A DNA stretch of 64,000 nt from JBBDSU01 sp040904825 (GTDB taxonomy: Bacteria > Actinomycetota > Nitriliruptoria > Nitriliruptorales > Nitriliruptoraceae): NCBI GenBank assembly GCA_040904825.1, contig JBBDSU010000061.1:1-64000 (forward strand). The letters are read 5' to 3'. The notes below the pieces were generated by a model. That model made no database searches, was not told where the DNA came from, and was given only the letters and a program-made list of their open reading frames with translations. Each line of letters opens with the position of its first letter. Within the stretch, counting starts at the first letter, position 1. The translations under genes and the position numbers were made by a program. Shown piece by piece: positions 40,945 through 48,892 of this stretch.

Positions 40945-43900
40945 CTAACGGGCGACCTGCATCAGCCACCAGTTCCGGTCGCTGATGAACACCCCACGTC
41001 CTGACGGGAACTGCTGTCCTGGCCGGAGCCTGACGCCAGCGGGCGCCACCAATCCGATGTCATCAAGCGCGTCTGGCTGGAGGAGCAGCATTCTGCGCGC
41101 TCGCTTCATCATCGCCATCCAACCGGTCACGAATCCCGACAAGATCTCGTCAGGCAACGCTGCCAGGATGCGCACACGCCCCTCGTGGAGCAGCCGTTCC
41201 AACTGCGCCCCCACAGCATCGCCGACGTGGTCTGGCGCATCGATCACGAGCACCGGAGTGCTCAATCCGGATTCGACGTCATCCGAATCCATCGCCGTGA
41301 CCAGCGCGTCAAGCATCGGCGCGTAGTCGCGCTGGTTCACCGCAACCTGGCTCGCCGCCACGACGGCCAGTGGACTTGTCGGCGCAGTCAGAACCCACAC
41401 GTCACGCCCCGCCGCAACAAGCCCTTGGGCGGCCGTAGCCAGCGTGGTCGACCGCCCTGACCCTGCCGGGCCGATGACCGCAAAGTCATGCGTGCTCACG
41501 TCACACCGGACGGGCTCGAAGGTCAGGTCGGCCACCCCGAGGGTGAACGCCTTGTCGTCGGAGGGCGGCAACGATCCCACAGCGACCTCATGCGGCAACT
41601 CAGCCAGTCGCACCTGCTGGCCTTGCGCACTTGCCTGGGCAAGCAGCGCCAGTGCTGCGCTCTGACCCGCCTTGCTCACATCGCTGCCGACTACTGCAAC
41701 CTGCACCGTGGTGCCGTCGTGACGCAACGCTCGTCCGTCCCCAAGCTGGGCATGTCGTGCGACTTGAAAGGGAACGCCGAGATCCATCAACGCATCGGCA
41801 TCAGCCATCTTGAGCATCAAGCGTCCAGTGACAGCATTGATGATCGTTGCTGGAATGCTCATTCTCCGGTCCACCGACGCAACCAGGTGGATGCCGACCG
41901 ACCTGCCCGCCAACACCGTCTCCACGAACAACTCAGACCACTGGTGCAAGCCTCGGTCGAAGGTGCGGCTGAACCCTTCGTAGCCGTCGACGACAAGCAA
42001 GAGTCGTGGCACCTGCTTGTTGGGAGCCAGTCGGTGGAGCGCTGTCAAGGTCTCTGCCTTGTATGCCGCCAGCAGCGTCTGCCGCCGAGAAACCTCTGCA
42101 CGCAGATGCATCAGGATCCGTGTCGAGGATTCAAGATCATCGCCGGCTGCCACGGCAGCGACGTGCGCAAGGTCGCCGACTGTGGCCAGCGACTGGCCCG
42201 CATAGTCAAGGATGAATACCTCAACGTCTTCCGGGGACGCATGCGCGAGGGCTGATGCGATAACGGTGCGCAACGTCGTGGTCCGGCCGCTGCCTCCTGT
42301 GCCGAAAACAAGCAGCCCTCCGGTCGCCTCAAGGTCAACCACCTCGGGTGCCTGGCGCTGGTGGTCGGGCAGGTCTGCCACACCGATAAGCACGTCGCGC
42401 CCAGGCTTGAGCTCATCAACGGCTCCGAATCCACCCCCGACCACTTCGTCGAAGGTGATCAGGAACGGAAGTGGCGCCACCCATGGCCGCCGCCCATTCG
42501 CAACACCGAGTTGGCGCGATGCCGCACCGACCGCGGCGATCACCTCATCAAGTTGGGAGTGCTCGATACCGGCTTTCCCAGCAGGCTCTGGCAGCGATGT
42601 TGCAGGACCGGAAGGAGCAAAGTCCTCGACGGTCACTTCAGCGACGGCTGATGCCACCGTGGACGCAGCCCCGGGAAAGGCTGACTGGAACTCGATCAGG
42701 CCACCCTCGCCGAGTCGGGCAAACCCGCGACCTCGCAGAGGTGCTGGAATCTTTGCTGCCTCAGGGCCACCCAGAATGCTCGACGAATCCGAAGGATCCA
42801 AGACCCGGAGGCTGATCCGCAGGTTGGTGTTGGCCAGGATGTCGTCGTTGACCGCTCCCGACGGACGCTGCGTCGCCAGGATGAGGTGGATCCCCAGGCT
42901 CCGGCCCCGCTGGGCGATATCGACCATCCCTGCAATGAAGTGTGGGACCTGGGTGACCAGCGTGGCGAATTCGTCAACCACGATGACCAGGCTCGGTGGG
43001 GCCTCGTCGGGAAAACGATCCAGCATGTCGTTGAGATCGGTGGCCTTGCCTTCCATGAGTCGCATGCGTCGATCAAGCTCGGCCCTGAGGCTCACCAGCG
43101 CACGCATCGCCAACTCGGCGCTCAAGTTGGTCACATAGCCGACCGTGTGAGGTGCCTGTTGGAACACGTTGCTTGACGCGCCACCTTTGTAATCGATGAA
43201 CAAGAGATTGAGCCGGCTCGGTGGATGCCTGGCGATCAGTGCAGCAATGATGGCCCGCAGCAGTTCGCTCTTTCCCGACCCGCTCGTTCCTGCGATCAGC
43301 GCATGGGGGCCATGCTCAACGAGGTCGATCTCCACGGGCCCGTGTGGCCCGATCCCTATCGGCGCCCGCAGCTCGTAGCCGTCGACCGACCGCCATTGTT
43401 CGATGATCCATTCGGGGCTGGCAGCGGTTGTCCCAAGCGTCCCTAACAATGCAGCGGTGCGTGGGATCGCGTTCGTCGTCGACGCTCCGCTCGCGTCGCG
43501 AACCGGCGCCAAGGCGCGACCGATACGACTGGCAACGCCGCTGTCCACAAGATCCAGGTCCAGCTGCCGCGCATCCAGGTCGGGGTCGGTGAACCAGAGC
43601 CAAGCACGCTGGCCCGACGCTGCTGGCGGGCAGTGGACGACTGCCGTCGACTGGCGTGGCACCCATCCGAGATCCCGACCCACCCACATCACTGCCAGGG
43701 CCACGTCACCCGCAACGTCAAGCAACGCCGACAAGGTTGGCCGGTCAACCTCGGCACCTTCATCCAGGAGCAACAACAGTCGCGGCCAAGAGGAACTTGA
43801 CCGCTGCGTCGCCACATCCAACAGCCGGCGCACCAGGTCGTTGGCGGCCGCAGATCCCCGCACCACATGCGGGCCCGCGATCGGTGATGCCGTTGACCGG

Positions 43901-45270
43901 GTGTGGGGCAGCCATTTCACGACGTCAACGATCCGGTCTGTCTCCGGCATTGCCGCGCAGATCACAAGGTCTTCCGGCGAATGCAACGTCGCCGACTGAA
44001 CCAGCAGCGCCAAGGTCACCGCGTCGACGGTGCTCGCATCGCCATAGAGCGACACGATGGGGTGCTGGACGGCGTCAACAACGACAGGCACCGACGTCAG
44101 CATCGATCGTTGCCTCAAGTCCTCGACGAGGTCTGCGGCCAAGGTGTCGCCGTCGGTTGCATCGGCCAGCCGCGTCGAAGTTCGACACTCATCAGTGCCC
44201 AGGCCCAACCTCAGATGAAGGAAGTCTCCAGAGGAACGGGTTCGTGCCCACAGGTCGGATGAACGGGCCTCGGCCCGGCGAGTCAGGTCAGTGATGTCCG
44301 GAGCAGCCTCGTTGCGACGACGCCGCTCGTCAGTGATGGCGGCGTCAAGACGCTCGATCCAGGCGGCGCGGCGCTGGCCAAAGATGGCGAGCTCTTGCCG
44401 ATACGTCCTTCCACCTGAACGTCGCTCACCGATGATGTTCGCTACTGCGCTGAGCGGCCCGAGGAGGGCGAACAGGAGAAACTCCGGTCGGCCAAGAACC
44501 AGCGCGAACAGCACGGCGCCCGCCATGGGCAACAACAGCGCAAGAAGGTTGAACGACCGCTTGGCCGGTCTCGTCGGTGGCCGGCCAGGACCCGGCACGT
44601 CCACCGCCTCCAATCGGGGGCGCCGGTACGGCGTCCGGTTGAGCGGCAGGCAACCCAACTGATCGCGGATGGTGCTCGTCGCGAATCGCACGTGCCGAAT
44701 CGCCAGCGTGCATCCCCCAAGCTGGACAACTGCCCCTTCATGCAGCGGAACAACCCGATCGATCGTCGCGCCGTTGACAACGACCGGATTCGTGACGCGC
44801 CCCGCTGGCTCGATGGTCGCGGCCCCGCTCGACGAGATGGTCACGATCGCGTGAAAGCTCGACACCGTTGGATCAGCCAAGGACACATCTGCCCGCAGAT
44901 CACGACCGACCACATAGCGGCCGGGCTCAAGCGGCAGCGACCGGCCCGTTCCGGCACCACTCACGACATCGCAGACAAGACCGCATGCTGTCTGTGTCGC
45001 GGCCTTGGCGACATTCGGCGGGTCATGTTCGACGACTTCAACAACATCGCCCGACACGAGCTCGGATGCTGGCATCGGTGTGTCGGCCGCCAGTGGCAAC
45101 CCAATCCGATCGCAGAAGAGCCGCACCGGTCGGTCATCGGCCGCCGAGGCGCCGAAGTAGCGATTGATCGCTCGCGCGACGTCGCCGACGGTGTGGTCAT
45201 CGGTGAAGGCCACGGCGACATCGTTGGACGAGCTCCCATTCACGGCAATCCGCAGCAGGATCTCCCGCAT
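40945..45270 (-). CDS. EssC/EccC-type FtsK/SpoIIIE ATPase with FHA domain
   Basis: A 1441-residue inner-membrane motor, starting at ATG 45270. Residues 1-80 look like a ubiquitin-like beta-grasp. An FHA domain at about 100-195 shows G-R and S-S-F-H phosphopeptide-binding residues, and two membrane helices follow at about 240-282. Three ATPase modules come next. The first, near 660, has canonical GTSGSGKS and VIVVDEFATL. The second (about 990) and third (about 1270) have GTGGSGRT and GPAGSGRS, with Arg instead of the catalytic Lys. This is EssC-like, the type VII translocase design of Firmicutes. It lies beside a double-WXG gene and a divergent kinase. Confidence 0.85.
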   Translation of the reverse strand: MREILLRIAVNGSSSNDVAVAFTDDHTVGDVARAINRYFGASAADDRPVRLFCDRIGLPLAADTPMPASELVSGDVVEVVEHDPPNVAKAATQTACGLVCDVVSGAGTGRSLPLEPGRYVVGRDLRADVSLADPTVSSFHAIVTISSSGAATIEPAGRVTNPVVVNGATIDRVVPLHEGAVVQLGGCTLAIRHVRFATSTIRDQLGCLPLNRTPYRRPRLEAVDVPGPGRPPTRPAKRSFNLLALLLPMAGAVLFALVLGRPEFLLFALLGPLSAVANIIGERRSGGRTYRQELAIFGQRRAAWIERLDAAITDERRRRNEAAPDITDLTRRAEARSSDLWARTRSSGDFLHLRLGLGTDECRTSTRLADATDGDTLAADLVEDLRQRSMLTSVPVVVDAVQHPIVSLYGDASTVDAVTLALLVQSATLHSPEDLVICAAMPETDRIVDVVKWLPHTRSTASPIAGPHVVRGSAAANDLVRRLLDVATQRSSSSWPRLLLLLDEGAEVDRPTLSALLDVAGDVALAVMWVGRDLGWVPRQSTAVVHCPPAASGQRAWLWFTDPDLDARQLDLDLVDSGVASRIGRALAPVRDASGASTTNAIPRTAALLGTLGTTAASPEWIIEQWRSVDGYELRAPIGIGPHGPVEIDLVEHGPHALIAGTSGSGKSELLRAIIAALIARHPPSRLNLLFIDYKGGASSNVFQQAPHTVGYVTNLSAELAMRALVSLRAELDRRMRLMEGKATDLNDMLDRFPDEAPPSLVIVVDEFATLVTQVPHFIAGMVDIAQRGRSLGIHLILATQRPSGAVNDDILANTNLRISLRVLDPSDSSSILGGPEAAKIPAPLRGRGFARLGEGGLIEFQSAFPGAASTVASAVAEVTVEDFAPSGPATSLPEPAGKAGIEHSQLDEVIAAVGAASRQLGVANGRRPWVAPLPFLITFDEVVGGGFGAVDELKPGRDVLIGVADLPDHQRQAPEVVDLEATGGLLVFGTGGSGRTTTLRTVIASALAHASPEDVEVFILDYAGQSLATVGDLAHVAAVAAGDDLESSTRILMHLRAEVSRRQTLLAAYKAETLTALHRLAPNKQVPRLLLVVDGYEGFSRTFDRGLHQWSELFVETVLAGRSVGIHLVASVDRRMSIPATIINAVTGRLMLKMADADALMDLGVPFQVARHAQLGDGRALRHDGTTVQVAVVGSDVSKAGQSAALALLAQASAQGQQVRLAELPHEVAVGSLPPSDDKAFTLGVADLTFEPVRCDVSTHDFAVIGPAGSGRSTTLATAAQGLVAAGRDVWVLTAPTSPLAVVAASQVAVNQRDYAPMLDALVTAMDSDDVESGLSTPVLVIDAPDHVGDAVGAQLERLLHEGRVRILAALPDEILSGFVTGWMAMMKRARRMLLLQPDALDDIGLVAPAGVRLRPGQQFPSGRGVFISDRNWWLMQVAR

Positions 45271-45361
45271 GTGTCCCCCCGCCCCCGCCTCCCCCTTTCG
45301 GAGGAAAGCCACAACAAGCGCCCACGACCCGTCATTGTCCGACCTTGGCTAGATATGATCG

Positions 45362-45402
45362 CCGGGCGTCTCAGTGGTGCTGTGCATAACTGAGACGCCC
45401 GG
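45362..45402. promoter_or_regulatory. Perfect 13-bp inverted repeat between ATPase and kinase genes
   Basis: CCGGGCGTCTCAG at 45362-45374 is exactly complementary to CTGAGACGCCCGG at 45390-45402, with a 15-base loop. It lies in the 166-base region separating the divergent EssC-type and kinase genes, 34 bases before the kinase start. It can form a very stable hairpin in the kinase leader, or be a dimeric operator. A TATGAT-like -10 element occurs at 45354-45359 just outside. Confidence 0.75.
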
Positions 45403-45436
45403 ACAGGGGCTTAAGGATCCGGAATGGGGGTGGGGC

Positions 45437-46795
45437 ATGCCTCGGGCACGGGCGCGGTCGACGATCGTGGACGCATTTGCCGAGATCAGCGAGATCGGGA
45501 TCGGATCGTTCGCCCGCGTCTACCGAGCGGTCGATGGTCACACTGGACAACATGTCGCACTCAAGATCCTGGACATCCAGCGATCTCGCGCGATGAACCG
45601 CGACCAGTTCAACGTCGAAATGCGCGCGCTGGCGATCCTGAGCGCCCATCCCCACATCGTGACGCTGTATCGCGCGTTCGTCAGCCGCGAACACCAGCCG
45701 GTCTTGGTCATGGAGCTGTGTGAGACCTCGCTCGCGGAGTCGATCACGTTGCACGGCGCCGTGCGTCCTCAGGTTGCGCTCAGCATTGCGATCAAGCTGG
45801 CGGGAGCGCTTGGGACCGCCCACGCCGCCGGCATTCTGCATCGCGACGTCAAGCCGGCAAACGTCCTCGTCACTCGCTACGGCGAGCCGGCTTTGGCTGA
45901 CTTCGGCGTGGCGCGATTGCACCAAGACAGCGCAGCAACGCCGGCTATCACCCTGCACCATGCCGCCCCTGAGACGATCATTGGCGACACCGGCGATGAA
46001 CGCAGCGATCTGTACAGCCTCGCCTCAACCCTGTACGAACTGCTCGCTGGCCGGCCGCCTTACTACGTGACGACCGACGAAGATCCACTCGTCATCCAGC
46101 GCAGGGTGCTAACGGATCCTGCCCCGAACATCCGTTCCACCAACGTTCCGATCGAGTTGCACGATCTCCTGCGGTCGACGCTGTCGAAGGATCCCAGCCA
46201 TCGTCCCGCGTCCGTCATCGAATTCGCGCAACTGCTGCGCGGCATAGAGGAAGCCAATGGTTGGCCGGCGACCGACTGCATTGTCGAAGGGTTCGCGCAA
46301 CTTCCTCCCCTGCTGCGCACACCCAGCATCGAGCACACCGCTGACAGCGCCGCCACGCGCACAAGCATCCCGTCACTGGGGATCAGCGACCGTTCGTTTT
46401 CGACGGTGGATCTTTCGGATCGCGGTCTGGATCCGGTTGACGGCACCGGCTCCGAAGAGGTGCCGTACGCGCGGCGGTCGGTGCCGGTCGAACGAGCCGA
46501 CATCCCCAGCGCCCCGGACTTTGGCCTGTTGTCGCCGCCATCCCCGTTAGAGGCGACAGCAGGGTTCATCCATGCCACCGACAGTCCGGCGACACCGGAA
46601 ACATGCCTACCCCCGCCTGCCGCAACGAGCCCACCCGACGCTTGCGAGGGTGAGGTCGCCGCGGTCTGGGGCTACGGTCCTGCTGGCGGAACAGGAACCG
46701 TGATGCGACAGGAATCGCACCCTCCTTCCAGCACATCCGATCAAGCACCGAGCCCAAAGCGACGCCGCTTCGGGCGCAAGCGCAAGGACGCGTAA
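45437..46795 (+). CDS. Cytoplasmic Ser/Thr protein kinase
   Basis: A 452-residue Hanks-type kinase from ATG 45437 (GGGGTGGGG upstream). Gly loop G-I-G-S-F-A-R-V-Y at 21-29, Lys at 43, HRDVKPAN at 135-142, DFG at 155-157 and A-P-E at 177-179 are intact, so it should be active. Residues from about 270 are Pro/Ser/Thr-rich and disordered, ending in a basic patch (PKRRRFGRKRKDA). There is no membrane helix or PASTA domain. It is divergent from the FHA-bearing EssC ATPase, an obvious candidate to read phosphothreonines made by this kinase. Confidence 0.92.
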   Translation: MPRARARSTIVDAFAEISEIGIGSFARVYRAVDGHTGQHVALKILDIQRSRAMNRDQFNVEMRALAILSAHPHIVTLYRAFVSREHQPVLVMELCETSLAESITLHGAVRPQVALSIAIKLAGALGTAHAAGILHRDVKPANVLVTRYGEPALADFGVARLHQDSAATPAITLHHAAPETIIGDTGDERSDLYSLASTLYELLAGRPPYYVTTDEDPLVIQRRVLTDPAPNIRSTNVPIELHDLLRSTLSKDPSHRPASVIEFAQLLRGIEEANGWPATDCIVEGFAQLPPLLRTPSIEHTADSAATRTSIPSLGISDRSFSTVDLSDRGLDPVDGTGSEEVPYARRSVPVERADIPSAPDFGLLSPPSPLEATAGFIHATDSPATPETCLPPPAATSPPDACEGEVAAVWGYGPAGGTGTVMRQESHPPSSTSDQAPSPKRRRFGRKRKDA

Positions 46796-46850
46796 GGTTC
46801 GATGCCAGCACGAGTCGCACGACAGACGCGACGCCTTGGAGGAACTGGTC

Positions 46851-48038
46851 ATGCCGGCACTGTCAGACGTTCGTGTGATTGACCTCACCATCGCGCGCGC
46901 TGGCCCAACGGCCGTGCGGCAACTATCCGACTGGGGCGCGTCGGTGATCCGGATCGATCCTCCCGGCGGACAGATCGGTATTTCAGGCAAGACCACTGGT
47001 CCCGACTACCTCAATCTGCACCGTGGCAAGCGGGCGATGACGCTCGACTTGAAGGCCGCGCAAGGTCTGGCGATCTTCAAGCGACTGGTCGCCGACGCCG
47101 ACGTGGTCGTCGAGAATTTCCGGCCGCCCGTCAAGCACCGGCTCGGCGTCGACTATGCGACGCTGTCGGCTGAGCACCCACGCCTGATCTATGGCTCGAT
47201 CTCGGGTTACGGCCAAGACGGCCCGTACGCGTCACGGGGTGCGGTTGACCAGATCATCCAGGGCGTCAGCGGCCTGATGAGTGTCACCGGAGAGCCCGAC
47301 GGCGACCCGATGCGCGTCGGTATCCCTATCTCTGACGTTGCGGCCGGTCATCAGCTGGCGCTGGGCATCGTGGCCGCGCTCTACGAACGAACCTCCAGCG
47401 GACAGGGCCAGTGGGTGAGCGTGTCGCTGCTTGAGGCAGTTATCTCGTTCCTCGATTTCCAGGCGGCACGCTGGACGGTCGACGGCCAGGTCCCGGAGCG
47501 CCAAGGCAACCACCACCCAACTTTCGTGCCGATGGGCACTTATCAGGCCTCTGATCTGCCAATCAACCTGGCCGCGTCCAGCGACCGGTTGTGGGAGTCA
47601 TTCTGTATGGCCACCGGCGCCGGCCACCTCGCTTCCGACGAACGGTTCGCCGACGCAGCCGGACGGATCACACATCGCGTTGAACTCAATGCCGCGGTCG
47701 CCGAGATCATCGCCACCCGCCCGGCCGCCGAATGGGTCGAACTGCTCAATGAAGCCAGCGTGCCGTGCGGCGTGGTCAACACGGTCGATCAGACCTTCGC
47801 CGACCCTCAGGTCGCCCACCTTGCGATGACGACCACCGTCGAACATGCCACCCGAGGTCCGGTCGACATCCTGCGACCACCAGTAGGGATGTCACGCACC
47901 CCGACGGCAGTTGCCGGCCCCGCCCCACTGATCGGTGAACACACCGACGAGATCCTGGCCGAACTGGGCCACAGCCCCGGCGAGATCGCGGACTTGCGGA
48001 ACGCCGGCGTCATCGGAGCAGTGCCTAACGCCCGATGA
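46851..48038 (+). CDS. CaiB/BaiF-type (class III) CoA-transferase
   Basis: A 395-residue class III CoA-transferase. It shows RVIDLTIARAGPTAVRQLSD at the start, YLNLHRGKRAMTLDLK, VVVENFRPPVKHRLG and the G-Y-G-Q-D-G-P-Y-A turn. The conserved Asp in RGAVDQIIQGVSGLM is the expected catalytic residue. It transfers CoA between acyl-CoA and a carboxylic acid, possibly in fatty, bile or aromatic acid metabolism. Start at 46851 has TTGGAGGAA. Its 3' end overlaps the enoyl-CoA hydratase gene by 14 bases in convergent orientation. Confidence 0.9.
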   Translation: MPALSDVRVIDLTIARAGPTAVRQLSDWGASVIRIDPPGGQIGISGKTTGPDYLNLHRGKRAMTLDLKAAQGLAIFKRLVADADVVVENFRPPVKHRLGVDYATLSAEHPRLIYGSISGYGQDGPYASRGAVDQIIQGVSGLMSVTGEPDGDPMRVGIPISDVAAGHQLALGIVAALYERTSSGQGQWVSVSLLEAVISFLDFQAARWTVDGQVPERQGNHHPTFVPMGTYQASDLPINLAASSDRLWESFCMATGAGHLASDERFADAAGRITHRVELNAAVAEIIATRPAAEWVELLNEASVPCGVVNTVDQTFADPQVAHLAMTTTVEHATRGPVDILRPPVGMSRTPTAVAGPAPLIGEHTDEILAELGHSPGEIADLRNAGVIGAVPNAR

Positions 48039-48858
48039 AGTGAGGCCGCCGCTTTTCTTTGAACGCAGCACGCCCTTCGGTGTAGTCCTGCGAGGCCATG
48101 CAAGCCGCCGCCATCGCATCAATCCGGTCCAGATCGCGGTCAGCCGGAGGCTTGGCGGCTTCACGCAGCGCCACTTTGGCTAGTTGGATGGTCAGCGGTG
48201 CGTTCTCAGCGATGGTGGTCGCGGTGTCAGCCACCGCCTGCTCCCACTCGCCGACGGGCACAACTCGGTTGACCAGACCGCACGCCAGCGCCTCATCAGC
48301 ACTCAATCGGCGGGCGGTGAACAGAATCTCCGATGCGAACCCCGGACCGACCGTCGCCCGCAGCATTTCGGCGGCTTCCAACGCATAGGCGCGACCGAGT
48401 CGCGCGCCGGGAATCGAGAACACACTGTCGTCGGCAGCGATCCTCATATCGGTGCGCAGCGCTGCCAGCAATCCACCGCCGATGCAGTAGCCACGGATCG
48501 CGGCAATCACCGGCTTGGACATCACATGCCAGTTGGCCCACGCCTGGCGGATGGCGGCGTGGATTCGTTCGAGATCTTCGAGCTGGCGGCCGAACTCTGA
48601 GATATCCGCACCCGCCGAAAACGCCCGTTCCCCGGCTCCCCGCACCACGACCACGCGCACGGCCTCGTCGGCTTCGAAGCGAGCCATGAGGTCACCGGCG
48701 TTGAGCGCCATCGTCTCGGACAGCGCATTGTGCTTCTCAGGCTGGTTGAACGTCAGCCAGGCAACACCACCTTCGGTGTGAGCAAGAAGCTGCTCAGTGC
48801 CAGTCTCGACCTCAACGCGCGGAGCATCGGCAACATTGACGGCTTCGTCGGCGGTCAT
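48025..48858 (-). CDS. Enoyl-CoA hydratase/isomerase family protein
   Basis: A 277-residue crotonase-fold enzyme. Motifs include GGVAWLTFNQPEKHNALSET, the oxyanion-hole site GAGERAFSAGADISEF, RGYCIGGGLLAALRTDMRIA and ARLGRAYALEAAEML. The usual second catalytic Glu is replaced near the A-L-E position, so hydratase activity is not certain. Likely acts on acyl-CoA intermediates and may share a pathway with the convergent CoA-transferase. The ATG at 48858 has AGGA at short distance. Confidence 0.88.
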   Translation of the reverse strand: MTADEAVNVADAPRVEVETGTEQLLAHTEGGVAWLTFNQPEKHNALSETMALNAGDLMARFEADEAVRVVVVRGAGERAFSAGADISEFGRQLEDLERIHAAIRQAWANWHVMSKPVIAAIRGYCIGGGLLAALRTDMRIAADDSVFSIPGARLGRAYALEAAEMLRATVGPGFASEILFTARRLSADEALACGLVNRVVPVGEWEQAVADTATTIAENAPLTIQLAKVALREAAKPPADRDLDRIDAMAAACMASQDYTEGRAAFKEKRRPHFIGR

Positions 48859-48892
48859 CGTGATTCCTCCGCTGCGCCTACAGATGACGTCA

